A stretch of 63,544 nt of DNA from Chloroflexota bacterium. Lineage in GTDB: Bacteria; Chloroflexota; Limnocylindria; Limnocylindrales; CSP1-4. The stretch covers positions 1 to 63,544 of the forward strand of contig JACPOU010000009.1 in NCBI GenBank assembly GCA_016191345.1, given 5' to 3'. Below the pieces are notes generated by a model, which saw only the letters and a list, made by a program, of their open reading frames with translations, had not been told where the DNA came from and did no database searches. The translations under genes were made by a program, and so were the position numbers. Each line of letters starts with the position of its first letter. Within the stretch, counting starts at the first letter, position 1. Positions 33,808-42,896 of this stretch are shown piece after piece.

Positions 33808-34403
33808 AGCTCCTCCCCGAGCGCGTAGCGGACGAACCGCCGCACCCGGATGTTCTCCCCGATGGTCGCGATCTTCTCGGTCACGAGGTCGCGCACGCTG
33901 CGCTCCTCGTCGCGGAAGGGCTGCTCGAGGAGGACGACCTCGCGGTACCACTTCTTCAGCTGGCCCTCGACGATCTTCTCGCGGATCTCGGCCGGCTTGG
34001 CGGCCGCGGCAGGATCCTCGGCCAGCTCCGCCTGCTTCCTCGCGAGGTCCTCGGCCGGGATCCGATCGATGTCGACGTAGAGCGGCGAGAGGCCGGCGAC
34101 CTGGACCGCGAGGTCGCGGACGAGCTTCTGGAACTCGTCCGTGCGGGCGACGAAGTCCGTCTCGCAGTTGACCTCGATGAGGACGCCGACGCGGCCTCCG
34201 GTGTGGATGTAGCTGGAGACGAGGCCCTCGCGAGCCTCGCGGCCGGACTTCTTGGCGGCCGCGGCCAGGCCGCGCTCGCGGAGGAGCGCGACGGCCTTCC
34301 CGACGTCGCCGCCGGTCTCCTCGAGGGCCCGCTTGCAGTCCATGAATCCGGCGCCGGTGAGCTCGCGGAGATCCTTGACCGCCTCCGCGCTGATCGTGGC
34401 CAT
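33804..34403 (-). CDS. tsf: Elongation factor Ts
   Basis: 199 residues, the short form of EF-Ts. The UBA-like start [29 protein letters not shown] is followed by [14 protein letters not shown], the TDFV-containing core ([15 protein letters not shown]), and a C-terminal end [12 protein letters not shown]. It recycles EF-Tu by nucleotide exchange. The second core repeat is short, as in many Gram-positive-type proteins. It lies 134 bp after rpsB. Confidence 0.97.
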   Translation of the reverse strand: MATISAEAVKDLRELTGAGFMDCKRALEETGGDVGKAVALLRERGLAAAAKKSGREAREGLVSSYIHTGGRVGVLIEVNCETDFVARTDEFQKLVRDLAVQVAGLSPLYVDIDRIPAEDLARKQAELAEDPAAAAKPAEIREKIVEGQLKKWYREVVLLEQPFRDEERSVRDLVTEKIATIGENIRVRRFVRYALGEEL

Positions 34404-34478
34404 GCTGGTTCGTTGCTCCTTGGTGCGGCGGGCGATGCCCGCTCGGTGGGTCTGGTCTGGTGACGGTGCGATCCGGGT

Positions 34479-34514
34479 CGCCGAGCGATTCGCCGAGCGA
34501 TTCGCCGAGCGTTT
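34479..34514. repeat. 12-bp tandem repeat, 3 copies, in the rpsB-tsf spacer
   Basis: CGCCGAGCGATT occurs twice in tandem and a third time with TTT at its end. It sits in the spacer after the rpsB stop. Too short to suggest function beyond slippage, but one of several minisatellites confined to spacers in this window. Confidence 0.85.
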
Positions 34515-34537
34515 CGCCGGACGCGTCGCCGGCCCGC

Positions 34538-35494
34538 TCAGCCCGCGGCGGGCTCGCTCGCCGCGGCCTCGCGTTCGGCGGCCTCCCGGGCAAGCTCCGC
34601 GGCGATCTCCTCGGCCGTGGCGCCGGCTTCCTCGGCCGGGGCCGGGAGGACCGGCGCGCCCGGTAGGAGCTCCTCTTCGTCATCCGGGGCGAAGCTGAGC
34701 GCGCCACCGCCGGCGAGGGCCGCGACGAGCGCGTCGCTGGCCCCGACGTCGTCGTATTCCGGCTCGACCGCCATCGGCTCGGGCTCGGGCTCGGCGTTGC
34801 TCCGCGACGCCCGGTCGCGGGCGCCTTCGATCGCGGCATCCGCGACGAGGCTGCACAGGAGCCGGATCGCCCGGATCGCGTCGTCGTTGGCCGGGATGAT
34901 GTAGTCCAGCTCGTCCGGATCGACGTTCGTGTCACCGGTCCCGACGACCGGGATCTCGAGCTTGTTCGCCTCGGTCACGGCAATCCGCTCGCGGTGCGGG
35001 TCGACGATGAAGACGGCACCGGGGAGGCGCTTCATCTTGCGGATGCCGCCGAGCGTCGCGTTGAGCTTGTCGAGCTCCTCGGTGAGCTTGGCCGCTTCCT
35101 TCTTGGAGAGGCGATCGAACTCGCCGGCGTCGCGGCGGGCCTCGAGCTGCTCCATGAGCCCGATCCGCTTCTTGATCGTCACGAAGTTCGTGAGCATGCC
35201 GCCGAGCCAGCGCTTGTTGACCCAGGGCATCCCGGCGCGGGCCGCCTCCTGGGCGACGGGCTCCTGGGCCTGCTTCTTCGTCCCGACGAAGAGGACGGGC
35301 TCGCCGCGGGCGACCGTCTCGCGGACGAAGTCGAGCGCCGCCTCGAGCCGCTGCGCGGTCTGGGCGAGGTCGATGATGTGAATGCCATTGCGCTCCGCGA
35401 AGATGAACGGGCGCATCTTGGGGTTCCAGCGGCGAGTCTGGTGGCCGAAGTGGACACCGGCTTCGAGCAGCTGTCGCATCGAGACAGACGGCAC
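34538..35494 (-). CDS. rpsB: 30S ribosomal protein S2 with acidic C-terminal extension
   Basis: 318 residues from GTG 35494 (AGGAGG nine bases upstream); the typical protein has about 240-260. The N-terminus [23 protein letters not shown] matches the family exactly, as do [48 protein letters not shown] and [16 protein letters not shown]. Residues after ~230 form an Ala/Glu/Pro-rich acidic tail. It is the first gene of rpsB-tsf-pyrH-frr. Confidence 0.96.
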   Translation of the reverse strand: MPSVSMRQLLEAGVHFGHQTRRWNPKMRPFIFAERNGIHIIDLAQTAQRLEAALDFVRETVARGEPVLFVGTKKQAQEPVAQEAARAGMPWVNKRWLGGMLTNFVTIKKRIGLMEQLEARRDAGEFDRLSKKEAAKLTEELDKLNATLGGIRKMKRLPGAVFIVDPHRERIAVTEANKLEIPVVGTGDTNVDPDELDYIIPANDDAIRAIRLLCSLVADAAIEGARDRASRSNAEPEPEPMAVEPEYDDVGASDALVAALAGGGALSFAPDDEEELLPGAPVLPAPAEEAGATAEEIAAELAREAAEREAAASEPAAG

Positions 35495-35666
35495 GGGGCG
35501 AGACCTCCTGATGGTTCCATCCGCCGCGGATCCCGTCGCCGGGAACCGCTCGCTCGCGACTGGCGATCGAGTCGGCACCGTCCCGGTCGGAACGATCCGC
35601 GTGTGAGCTCCGGCACCAACGGCGCCGGGCGGTTGACGACGTCGCGGGGGGCCCGCGGCGCGCCGG

Positions 35667-35675
35667 AGTGTAGCA
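35667..35675 (-). promoter_or_regulatory. Putative extended -10 element for rpsB
   Basis: The minus strand reads TGCTACACT about 170 bp upstream of the rpsB start. No good -35 hexamer is visible. The same nine bases recur inside nusB upstream of acpP (49712-49720), and close relatives precede rplS and ffh, which supports a shared promoter style. Confidence 0.45.
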
Positions 35676-35690
35676 CGGGATCCGGAGACG

Positions 35691-35744
35691 GCCGGTCGCC
35701 GATCCCCGGCCGGTCGCCGATCCCCGGCTGGTCGCCGATCCCCG
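35691..35744. repeat. 18-bp tandem repeat, 3 copies, between yraN and rpsB
   Basis: GCCGGTCGCCGATCCCCG is repeated three times, the third copy with one C-to-T change, followed by a partial copy. It lies just upstream of the rpsB promoter candidate, in the region where a -35 or upstream element would be. Confidence 0.9.
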
Positions 35745-35757
35745 GCCGGGCCGGACC

Positions 35758-36168
35758 CTAGAGCGCGGCGACGTGGTGGCGGACGCGCACCTCGGCGCCG
35801 GGCCGGATCGGCGGCTCCACGACGACCAGGTCGATCCGGAGCGGCAGCGGCGGCACCCGGGTCCCGTCCGCGAGCATGCCCCGCTCGCGGAGGCCCTGGG
35901 CCGCCCGCCGGAGGCGATTCCGCTTCGCCGCGTCCACGGTCTCCTCGGGCAGCCCGAAGTCCCGGTTCGCCCGGGTCCGGACCTCGACGACCACGAGCCG
36001 CGCCGGTGCCACCGGGTCGATGGCGACGATGTCCAGCTCCGAGCGGCCGACATGGACGTTCCGGCCGAGGATCGTCCAGCCGCCCGCGGCCAGCCGCTCG
36101 GCGACCAGAGTCTCGGCAGCATCGCCGCCCTGCTGGGATCGAGTGCGCACGGGAGCAGCATGGCGCAC
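35758..36168 (-). CDS. YraN family (UPF0102) putative endonuclease
   Basis: 136 residues. The Holliday-junction-resolvase-like fold is visible: [33 protein letters not shown] and LVVVEVRTR correspond to the GExxA, E-D and E-V-K/R-x-R motifs. The first Glu is less clear than usual (Asp/Ala at GGDAAE). No strong ribosome site marks the start; GTG 36168 is the longest and GTG 36150 is possible. Family function is not well established. It follows rnhB in transcription, as in many genomes. Confidence 0.85.
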   Translation of the reverse strand: MRHAAPVRTRSQQGGDAAETLVAERLAAGGWTILGRNVHVGRSELDIVAIDPVAPARLVVVEVRTRANRDFGLPEETVDAAKRNRLRRAAQGLRERGMLADGTRVPPLPLRIDLVVVEPPIRPGAEVRVRHHVAAL

Positions 36169-36269
36169 GCCGATGCACTGCCGCTTATCTGGCGGTTATG
36201 TCCTGCCCGCGGCGCGGCCCCCACGCGCCGCCCGCGTCCCTCCTGCGCCCGGCCGGAGCAGGAACCCCG

Positions 36270-37115
36270 CTACGTCGAGGCCGGCTCCAGGGACAGGTCG
36301 ACCGCGAGGCCGTCGAGGTCGGCCAGCGGCACGAAACCGTCGAGGGTGTCGAGCCCGTCCACGAGGTCGGCAACATCGATCTCGGGCCGGCCCAACCGGC
36401 TGGCTGAGGGCACCTCGCCGAGGCCCGGATCATCGCCGCTGCCCAGGAGGTCGAAGCCGAGCTGGTCGCCGGCGAGCGTCCGCTGGAGAGCCAGGAAGCT
36501 CCGACGGTGGAAGGGGGTCAGGCCCAGCCGGCGGATGGCCCGGCGGTGCTCGAGCGTGGCGTAGCCCTGGTTGCGCTCCCAGCCGTAGCCCGGATAGCGC
36601 GCCGCGAGGCGGGTCATCATCCGGTCCCGGATGACCTTCGCGACGACCGATGCGGCGGCGATCGTGTAGCAGCGGGCATCGCCGTCGACGATCGCCGTGT
36701 ACGGACCGACGTGCCGCTCGAACTCCGCGATCCGGTTGCCGTCGACGAGGACGTGGTCGTGGCCCTCCACCCTGGCGATCGCGCGGCGCATCGCGAGGTG
36801 GGTGGCGTGGTAGATGTTGAGCCGGTCGATCTCCGCCACCGAGGCCGCGCCCACGCCGACGGCGACGGCCTTCGCCCGGATGAGGGGCGCCAGCCGCTCC
36901 CGCTGCGCCGCCGACAGGGTCTTCGAATCGCGGACGCCCGGGATGCGGTGCGAGTTCGGCCGGATGATCACCGCGGCGGCGACGACGGCGCCACAGGTGG
37001 GCGCCACGCCGACCTCGTCGACGCCGACGACACGGGTCGAGCCGGCGCGCCAGAGCGGGCGCTCGAAGCGGAGGTGGGGAGCCTGTGGCACGGACCCTAG
37101 CCTAGCGCCCGGCAC
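36270..37115 (-). CDS. rnhB: Ribonuclease HII with altered GRG motif
   Basis: 281 residues. It should cut RNA in RNA-DNA hybrids, including single ribonucleotides. Catalytic residues are present (D33-E34, D125 in LVDGN, D146 in the GD before IAAASVVAKVIRD), and YPGYGWERNQGYATLEH is typical. The conserved DExGRGP segment reads DEVGVAP: Arg and the second Gly of the GRG clamp, which holds the RNA-DNA junction, are V37 and A38. Tyr and other junction residues cannot be judged by eye. There is an N-terminal lead of about 28 residues. Confidence 0.9.
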   Translation of the reverse strand: MPGARLGSVPQAPHLRFERPLWRAGSTRVVGVDEVGVAPTCGAVVAAAVIIRPNSHRIPGVRDSKTLSAAQRERLAPLIRAKAVAVGVGAASVAEIDRLNIYHATHLAMRRAIARVEGHDHVLVDGNRIAEFERHVGPYTAIVDGDARCYTIAAASVVAKVIRDRMMTRLAARYPGYGWERNQGYATLEHRRAIRRLGLTPFHRRSFLALQRTLAGDQLGFDLLGSGDDPGLGEVPSASRLGRPEIDVADLVDGLDTLDGFVPLADLDGLAVDLSLEPAST

Positions 37116-37136
37116 CGCGCGGCGCCCGGAATCGAG

Positions 37137-37163
37137 ACGACCCCGCCGCAGGGACGGGGTCGT
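37137..37163 (-). terminator. Hairpin after rplS (weak terminator candidate)
   Basis: ACGACCCCG and CGGGGTCGT pair over nine bases around a 9-nt loop, 27 bp after the rplS stop. No T run follows on the minus strand, so it may be a 3'-end stabiliser or a factor-dependent site rather than an intrinsic terminator. Confidence 0.5.
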
Positions 37164-37189
37164 CGTTGGGCCGGCTGGGCCGAGTCGGG

Positions 37190-37540
37190 TCAGTTGTTGA
37201 CGCGGCGCTCGCGCAGCGTCGCAGCCTTGCCCACGCGCTTCCGCAGGAAGTACAGCTGGGCGCGGCGGACCTGGCCGTGGCGGACCACGTCGATCTTCTC
37301 GATCCGCGGGCTGTTGATCTTGAACGTCCGCTCGACGCCGACGCCGCTCGCGATCTTGCGGACCGTGATCGACCGGGTGATCCCGCCGCCGCGGAGCCGC
37401 ATGATCACGCCCTCGAACACCTGGATCCGCTCCTTGCCACCCTCGACGACGCGCGCGGAGACGCGCACGGTGTCGCCCGTGGCGAGGTCCGGGAGGTCGG
37501 TTCGGAGCTGGTCGGCGACGATCTCGTCGAGCACGTTCAC
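37190..37540 (-). CDS. rplS: 50S ribosomal protein L19
   Basis: 116 residues from GTG 37540. Core motifs are [72 protein letters not shown] and [21 protein letters not shown]. It sits at the subunit interface. It follows trmD as in the classical rpsP-rimM-trmD-rplS operon, with a likely separate promoter. Confidence 0.97.
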   Translation of the reverse strand: MNVLDEIVADQLRTDLPDLATGDTVRVSARVVEGGKERIQVFEGVIMRLRGGGITRSITVRKIASGVGVERTFKINSPRIEKIDVVRHGQVRRAQLYFLRKRVGKAATLRERRVNN

Positions 37541-37616
37541 GGTGGTGGTCCCTGGTCGTGGCGCAGCAGAAGCCGCATGGAGGTCGATTGGGATGGCCGG
37601 TCTGAGCCGGCGGCGG

Positions 37617-37625
37617 AGTATAGCA
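37617..37625 (-). promoter_or_regulatory. Putative extended -10 promoter element for rplS
   Basis: The minus strand reads TGCTATACT, five matches of six to TATAAT plus the TGN extension, 77 bp before the rplS GTG and just after the trmD stop. No -35 match. It would let L19 be made at a higher level than the methyltransferase upstream. Confidence 0.55.
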
Positions 37626-37640
37626 CGGGATCGGCGGCCC

Positions 37641-38393
37641 TCAGCCCGCGCCGGTGTCCCCGCGCCCCTGGTCGCCGCCGGGGGCGTCGAGCGCGTCGAG
37701 GATCCGCCGCTCGTCGGCACGGTGGGGCCGGCTGGCGAGGAGGTCGGGACGGCGCTCGAGCGTCCGGCGGAGCGATTCCTCCTGCCGCCAGCGGCGGACG
37801 GCCTCGTGGTTGCCGCCGGTCAGGACCGCTGGGATGCCGCGGCCCCGGAACGTGGCCGGGCGGGTGTACTGGGGATACTCGAGCAGGCCGTCGGAGAACG
37901 ACTCCTCCACCGTGGACGCGTCGTCGATCGCACCGGGCAGGAGCCGGATGACCGCGTCGACGACGACGAGGGCCGGCAGCTCCCCGCCGGTCAGCACGTA
38001 GTCGCCGATCGAGAGCTCGAGGTCCACGAGGTCGCGGATCCGGTCGTCCACCCCCTCGTAGCGAGGGCAGACGAGGACCAGGTGCGGCCGCGTGGCCAGC
38101 TCGACGGCCCGAGCCTGGCCGAAGACCTCGCCCGACGGATCGAGCAGGATCACCGTGGAACCCGGACCGCGAAGGGCGTCCAGCGCGGCCGCGACGGGCT
38201 CCGGCCGGAGGACCATCCCCGCGCCCCCGCCGTACGGGGCGTCATCGACGCTGCGGTGCCGTCCGAGGCCCCACTGGCGGAGGTCGTGGACGTGGATCTC
38301 CGCGAGCCCCTGCTCCCGGATCCGGCCCGGAATGCTCCCGGAGAGCGGCCCCTCGAGCATCGCCGGGAAGAGGGTCACGAGGTCGATCCGCAT
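37641..38393 (-). CDS. trmD: tRNA (guanine(37)-N1)-methyltransferase TrmD
   Basis: 250 residues. It methylates G37 next to the anticodon to prevent frameshifting. The SPOUT knot is visible: [47 protein letters not shown] and [24 protein letters not shown], followed by [15 protein letters not shown]. It is 2 bp after rimM. Confidence 0.97.
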   Translation of the reverse strand: MRIDLVTLFPAMLEGPLSGSIPGRIREQGLAEIHVHDLRQWGLGRHRSVDDAPYGGGAGMVLRPEPVAAALDALRGPGSTVILLDPSGEVFGQARAVELATRPHLVLVCPRYEGVDDRIRDLVDLELSIGDYVLTGGELPALVVVDAVIRLLPGAIDDASTVEESFSDGLLEYPQYTRPATFRGRGIPAVLTGGNHEAVRRWRQEESLRRTLERRPDLLASRPHRADERRILDALDAPGGDQGRGDTGAG

Positions 38394-38395
38394 CG

Positions 38396-39085
38396 TCAGG
38401 CCTCGCCGGACGGCTGCGGTTCCTCGCCGGCCGCGCCGCGGTCGGGCGCAGGCGACGCGGGATCCGCGGACGCCGCTCCCCCACCCTTGCCGTGCTTCGA
38501 CCAGCGCGGCGGCCGGCGCGCGCGCCGGGGCGCCGGCGCATCCACGGCCTCGCCCCCCAGGTCCAGCGCCACCTCGTCCACGACGATCTCGCCGCGGTCC
38601 GGCGCGAAGGTGGTGACGAGCGACCGGACGTTCGGCACGTCGAATTCCGGGACGGGGCCGCCGCCGATCACGAGGACCTCGGCCTCCCCGACGCGATAGA
38701 TGTCGCGGACGGTCCCGAGCACCCGCCCATCGCCGCCACGGACCGCGGTGCCGATGACCTCGTGCCAGTAGGCGGCTCCCGGCTCCAGGTCCCTTGCGCG
38801 GTCCACGATCGTCTCGAGGTAGGCGTCGCGGAGCGGCTCCGCGGCGTTCCGGTCCCGGATCTCGCGGAACCGCAGGCGCCAGCCCGGCCCGTCATCGACG
38901 GGTGCCGCGGATTCGATCGTCAGCGGCGCCGCCGTGCCCTCGCGGTGCAGGACGCGGCCGACGGCAAAGCGATCCTCCGGCCGGTCGGTCAGGACCTCGA
39001 CGCGGATGACGCCGGCCAGGCCATGGAGGCCGCGGACCTGGGCGACGACGAGCCGGGTGGCCGCGTCGGGCGGCGTCTCGCTCAG
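38396..39085 (-). CDS. rimM: Ribosome maturation factor RimM, probable CTG start
   Basis: 229 residues when begun at the CTG at 39085. The frame has no ATG, GTG or TTG before 38806, and starting there would delete the whole N-terminal RimM domain. Translating upstream gives [21 protein letters not shown] (split here as [11 protein letters not shown] + AGVIRVEV), [13 protein letters not shown] and [18 protein letters not shown], all diagnostic of RimM. The CTG overlaps the khpA stop as CTGA, the same geometry as the ATGA/GTGA couplings nearby. The PRC-barrel half follows ([10 protein letters not shown]), then a basic and acidic tail. It aids 16S rRNA 3'-domain maturation. Confidence 0.85.
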   Translation of the reverse strand: MSETPPDAATRLVVAQVRGLHGLAGVIRVEVLTDRPEDRFAVGRVLHREGTAAPLTIESAAPVDDGPGWRLRFREIRDRNAAEPLRDAYLETIVDRARDLEPGAAYWHEVIGTAVRGGDGRVLGTVRDIYRVGEAEVLVIGGGPVPEFDVPNVRSLVTTFAPDRGEIVVDEVALDLGGEAVDAPAPRRARRPPRWSKHGKGGGAASADPASPAPDRGAAGEEPQPSGEA

Positions 39086-39315
39086 AGGATCTCGAGCGTC
39101 ACCGAGCCGCCGTCACGGGCGGCCGTGACCTTGAGCAGGGTCCTGAGCGCCTTGGCCACGCTGCCGTTGCGGCCGATGACCTTGCCCATGTCCTCCTCGG
39201 CGACATGGAGCTCGATGACGGTGCCCTCAGGGTCCTCGACCTCGGTCACCGTGACCGCCTCCGGGTCGTCGACGAGCGACTTCGCGACGTATTCGACAAG
39301 CTCCTTCGCGGCCAT
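39082..39315 (-). CDS. khpA: KH domain RNA-binding protein KhpA
   Basis: 77 residues, a single KH domain. ELVEYVAKSLVDDPEAV, then IELHVAEEDMGKVIGRNGSVAKALRTLLKV with the IGRNG loop, and the ending VTLEIL. KhpA proteins act with KhpB in RNA regulation and cell-size control in Gram-positive bacteria. It sits between rpsP and rimM, as usual. Confidence 0.95.
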   Translation of the reverse strand: MAAKELVEYVAKSLVDDPEAVTVTEVEDPEGTVIELHVAEEDMGKVIGRNGSVAKALRTLLKVTAARDGGSVTLEIL

Positions 39316-39317
39316 CG

Positions 39318-39575
39318 TCAGGCCTTCGTCGCCGGCAGGACGCCGGCGTTGCGGAGCAGGCGGGCCACGGTGTCCGAGGGCTGGGCACCCTTGGCGATCC
39401 AGGCCTTGACCTTGTCGGCGTCCACGGCGAACTCGATGGGGTCCGTCCGTGGGTTGTAGTGCCCGAGGGTCTCGATGGAGCGGCTGTCGCGGGCGCTCCG
39501 CCCGTCGGCGACGACGACGCGATAGGCCGGCTGCTTGTGGGCCCCGACCCGCGTCAATCTGATTCGAACGGCCAT
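39318..39575 (-). CDS. rpsP: 30S ribosomal protein S16
   Basis: 85 residues. MAVRIRLTRVGAHKQPAYRVVVADGRSARDSRSIETLGHYNPRTDP is split over the first half and is the family signature; the second half has VDADKVKAWIAKGAQPSDTVARLL. It heads rpsP-khpA-rimM-trmD-rplS and follows the DUF3352 gene by 47 bp. Confidence 0.97.
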   Translation of the reverse strand: MAVRIRLTRVGAHKQPAYRVVVADGRSARDSRSIETLGHYNPRTDPIEFAVDADKVKAWIAKGAQPSDTVARLLRNAGVLPATKA

Positions 39576-39622
39576 GTGTGGTGGACTCCTCCTGTGTTCC
39601 GGGCCTCGGCCGGCCCGGTAGC

Positions 39623-41413
39623 TTACTTGACGGTGAGCACGAAGCTCGACGTGTTGGTCGTGCCCACGTTCGACGAGCTCCAGGCGACGGCCGCGAGGTG
39701 CTCGAGGTAGGGCTTGAGCTCCGTGCTCCAGGTGCCCTGGAACACGTCGGCCGGCCCGAGCTTCTCGACGAGGCCGATCGCGGATTCGAGGGCCACGTAC
39801 GCGTGCAGGTCGCCCTTCACCCCGGCGAGATCCATGGCCCGGTTGAACGTCGCGCTGGTCCGGAGCGATGAGCTCGCATCCGTGTCCAGGATCCGCTCCA
39901 CGACGCCGGTCCCCACGGCGAAGATCACGAGGTCGTCGCGGCGGGCCATCGAGAACGTCAGGCGGGCATTGCCGATCGAGTCCGCGGGCACGCCGAGCGT
40001 GCCCGCGAGATCGGCCAGGTTGCCGAGGTCCACGGTCGTGACGGTCACGCCGGCCCGGTCCACATCGCTGACGGTGATGTCCGTGCCCGTGCCGGCGAGC
40101 ACGAGGAGGTTCCGGATCTGGGTGACCCGGGCCTTGGCGGCCTCGGCATCCGTGCCCCGGATCAGGATGGCGCCCCCGGTTGCATCGCCGGTCGGGATGA
40201 CGGCGACGCCGAGCTCCTCGATCCAGCCCACGACGTTGTCGAGTCCGCCGAGCATCGCCAGGCCCTGCTGGAGCTGTCCGAGCGCCTCGGCCTGCCCGGG
40301 ATCCGCGCCCATCGTCGCGATATTCCGTTCGAGCAGCGCGCCGACGCCATGGGCCTCGACGAACCCGAGCGTGTCGGCGGGGAGGACGCCGGCGAACCGG
40401 CTCTCCGCCGCAGGGGCGAGCGTGGGCGCGCCGGACGGGGCTGTCCCCACCACGGGATCCGCGACCGCATCGAAGCGGATGGCGTCGTCGACGACGCGCA
40501 GTCCGCCGATCGCCCAGTCGCCGACGAGGCTACTTGCGGGGTTCGCCAGGGCGACGGTCGACATCGAGTCGAGGACCGCCCGGAGCGCGCCTCCCTCGGC
40601 GTAGACCGTCGCGAGCTGGTCGCCCTGGAGGGCGGCCCGGGCCGTCCTGTACATGGCGCTCATGTCGATGCCGCTGGAATCAAGGCGGGCGTCGAGGGCC
40701 CGGCCGATCGACGCGGCCGTCCCGATGAGCATCGCCCGGTCGCGAACGGCACAGGCGGTGCTGTCGCCGGCGATCCGGATCTCGACGCCGCGATGCGCTT
40801 TTCCCGCCGTGGTCGCACCGAAGATCGAGTCGCACGTCGCCGTGCCGTCGGTCGTCGCGACGACCACGACCGAGCCGCGGTCCGGGCTCCCACCCGAGGC
40901 CATCGACGAGAGGGCATCCTTGCCGAGGGCGACGACCATCGGGCCCGCCAGGAGCGGCTTGACCTGGGTGGCGTAGTCGATGTCGGCATTCGACTCGCTG
41001 ACGATCCGCTGGAGGACCTCGTCGATCTTCTGGCCGAGGGTCGACTGGTCGGCGAAACCCGGGAAGTTGGCCAGGAAGTTGCCGAGGCGCTGGCGCTGGT
41101 CGCCGGGCAGCTCGGGGCGGAGCTCGACGACGATGGCGCTGTCGGCCGGCGCGTACTTCAGGGCCTCGGGAATCGGCCGGGCGCCGAGGAACGACACGGC
41201 CGTCACGAGGACGGCGATGGCCGCCAGCGCGAGGCCCCCGCCGATCAGCCAGCGGGCGCGGCTGCGCGGCGGGCCGGGCGTCGCCGCGACGACCTGGGTG
41301 GCCGCGGGATCGGCCGGTCCGGGCTCCACCGTTGCGGACTCGACGCCCGCCAGCTCCGGGGTCGGGGGCGCGGGCGTCGCCTTCGTCGCCTCGTGGTCGT
41401 CGCGCTGGTCCAT
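39623..41413 (-). CDS. DUF3352 domain membrane-anchored protein
   Basis: 596 residues. A ~50-residue Ala/Pro/Thr-rich cytoplasmic lead, one membrane span (about 54-76: WLIGGGLALAAIAVLVTAVSF), then a large outside domain of the DUF3352 type beginning RPIPEALKYAPADSAIVVELRPELPGDQ and containing FAGVLPADTLGFVEAHGVG. No catalytic motif is evident. The family is common in Chloroflexota and Actinobacteria and has no known role. Its place between ffh and rpsP suggests a link to secretion or envelope only by neighbourhood. Confidence 0.85.
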   Translation of the reverse strand: MDQRDDHEATKATPAPPTPELAGVESATVEPGPADPAATQVVAATPGPPRSRARWLIGGGLALAAIAVLVTAVSFLGARPIPEALKYAPADSAIVVELRPELPGDQRQRLGNFLANFPGFADQSTLGQKIDEVLQRIVSESNADIDYATQVKPLLAGPMVVALGKDALSSMASGGSPDRGSVVVVATTDGTATCDSIFGATTAGKAHRGVEIRIAGDSTACAVRDRAMLIGTAASIGRALDARLDSSGIDMSAMYRTARAALQGDQLATVYAEGGALRAVLDSMSTVALANPASSLVGDWAIGGLRVVDDAIRFDAVADPVVGTAPSGAPTLAPAAESRFAGVLPADTLGFVEAHGVGALLERNIATMGADPGQAEALGQLQQGLAMLGGLDNVVGWIEELGVAVIPTGDATGGAILIRGTDAEAAKARVTQIRNLLVLAGTGTDITVSDVDRAGVTVTTVDLGNLADLAGTLGVPADSIGNARLTFSMARRDDLVIFAVGTGVVERILDTDASSSLRTSATFNRAMDLAGVKGDLHAYVALESAIGLVEKLGPADVFQGTWSTELKPYLEHLAAVAWSSSNVGTTNTSSFVLTVK

Positions 41414-41428
41414 GGCCGCTGTCCCCCT

Positions 41429-42766
41429 CTAGCGCCGGGCACCGGGGAAGGCGCCGCCGAGGCCGCCCTTCCCGCGCCTGCCCGAGAGCTGCTTGATCAC
41501 GCGTTGCATGTCACCGAACTGCTTGACGAGCCGGTTGACGTCCGGGAGCGTCGTCCCGGAGCCTGCCGCGATGCGCCGGCGGCGCGAGGCATTCAGGACG
41601 TTCGGGTCGCGGCGTTCGCGCGGCGTCATCGACCGGATGATCGCCTCGGTCCGCTTCATCTCCCCGCGGTCGACCGCGTCCTGGGCTTCCTTGGCCATGT
41701 TGCCCAGCCCGGGGATCATCGAGACCAGCTGACCGATGGGACCCATCTTCTGGACCTGCTGGAGCTGCTCGAGCATGTCCTCGAGCGTGAACTCCGCCTT
41801 CCGGAGCTTCGCCTCCAGCTTCTGGGCCTGGGCGGCGTCCACGACGTCCTGGGCGCGCTCGACGAGCGTCAGCACGTCGCCCATGCCCAGGATCCGGCCG
41901 GCGAGGCGGTCGGGATGGAAGACCTCCAGGGCGTCGGTCTTCTCGCCCGTCCCGAGGAACTTCACCGGGATGCCGCTGACCGAGGCAACCGAGAGTGCCG
42001 CGCCGCCACGGGCGTCGCCGTCGATCTTCGTCAGGACGAGGCCCGTCACGGGCACCGCCGCCGCGAACGCCTGCGCGACGCTGACCGCCTCCTGGCCGGT
42101 CATCGCATCCACGACGAGGAGCGTCTCGAGTGGATGGACGGCGGCGTTGACGGCGGCGATCTCGGCCATCAGCGCCGTGTCGATCGACAGGCGGCCCGCC
42201 GTGTCCAGGATGACCGTGTCGCGCACCAGCCGGCGGGCCGCCTCGACGCCGCCCCGGGCGATGTCGACGACCGAGGTCCCCTCCGGCGCGCGATGGACCG
42301 GGATGTCGAGGGCCCGGCCGAGCGTCTGGAGCTGCTCGGCCGCGGCCGGTCGGTACGGGTCCGCGGCGACGAGGATCGGCCGACGGCCCTGCTTCACGAT
42401 ATAGCGGGCGAGCTTCGCGGCCGAGGTCGTCTTGCCCGACCCCTGGAGGCCGACGAGAGCGATCACCGCCGGGTTGCCCTGCAGGTGGAACGTCCGGTCG
42501 CCCACCGCGAGCAGGGCAACGAGCTCGTCGTGGACGATCTTCACGACCTGCTGGCCGGCGGTCAGGCTGCCGAGGATCTCCGCCCCGACGGCCTGCTCCC
42601 TGACACGCGCCACGAAATCCTTGACCACGCGGAAGTTGACGTCCGCCTCGAGCAGCGACAGCCGGATCTCGCGCATCGCGGCATCCACGTCCGCCTCCGA
42701 GATGCGGCCGCGGCCGGTGAGGGTCGCGAGCGTCCGGCGCAGGCGATCGCTGAGGGCGTCGAACAC
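41429..42766 (-). CDS. ffh: Signal recognition particle protein Ffh
   Basis: 445 residues. N domain (1-~90), G domain with GLQGSGKTTSAAKLARY, VAADPYRPAAAEQL, ILDTAGRL, TKIDGDARGG, then the M domain (about 300-430) with GNMAKEAQD and DPNVLNASRRRRIAAGSG, which binds SRP RNA. It delivers nascent membrane proteins to FtsY, which is encoded two genes upstream. A Gly/Arg-rich end follows. Confidence 0.97.
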   Translation of the reverse strand: MFDALSDRLRRTLATLTGRGRISEADVDAAMREIRLSLLEADVNFRVVKDFVARVREQAVGAEILGSLTAGQQVVKIVHDELVALLAVGDRTFHLQGNPAVIALVGLQGSGKTTSAAKLARYIVKQGRRPILVAADPYRPAAAEQLQTLGRALDIPVHRAPEGTSVVDIARGGVEAARRLVRDTVILDTAGRLSIDTALMAEIAAVNAAVHPLETLLVVDAMTGQEAVSVAQAFAAAVPVTGLVLTKIDGDARGGAALSVASVSGIPVKFLGTGEKTDALEVFHPDRLAGRILGMGDVLTLVERAQDVVDAAQAQKLEAKLRKAEFTLEDMLEQLQQVQKMGPIGQLVSMIPGLGNMAKEAQDAVDRGEMKRTEAIIRSMTPRERRDPNVLNASRRRRIAAGSGTTLPDVNRLVKQFGDMQRVIKQLSGRRGKGGLGGAFPGARR

Positions 42767-42861
42767 GGGACTTGCTGGTCTCCTCGTCAGGCTCGGTGCC
42801 GGCGCCGCGCTGACGGGCGGGCCGGAGGGTGCGCGGGTTCTGGCGACACCGGGGCGGGCCG

Positions 42862-42870
42862 AGTGTAGCG
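42862..42870 (-). promoter_or_regulatory. Weak promoter-like element upstream of ffh
   Basis: The minus strand reads GCGCTACACT across this site, with -10-like TACACT about 95 bp before the ffh start and after the lipoprotein stop. No -35 or TG extension. Listed because the same TACACT hexamer precedes rpsB. Confidence 0.3.
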
Positions 42871-42896
42871 CATCCCGATCCCGCGGCCCTGCGCGG

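Noticed and set aside
33049..34935. 628-residue PyrH frame
   Set aside because: Only the part from GTG 33807 is PyrH; the rest is antisense-like low-complexity frame over tsf and rpsB.
38396..38806. 136-residue short RimM starting at the internal GTG
   Set aside because: It would drop the whole N-terminal domain, which is present in frame upstream and matches RimM.
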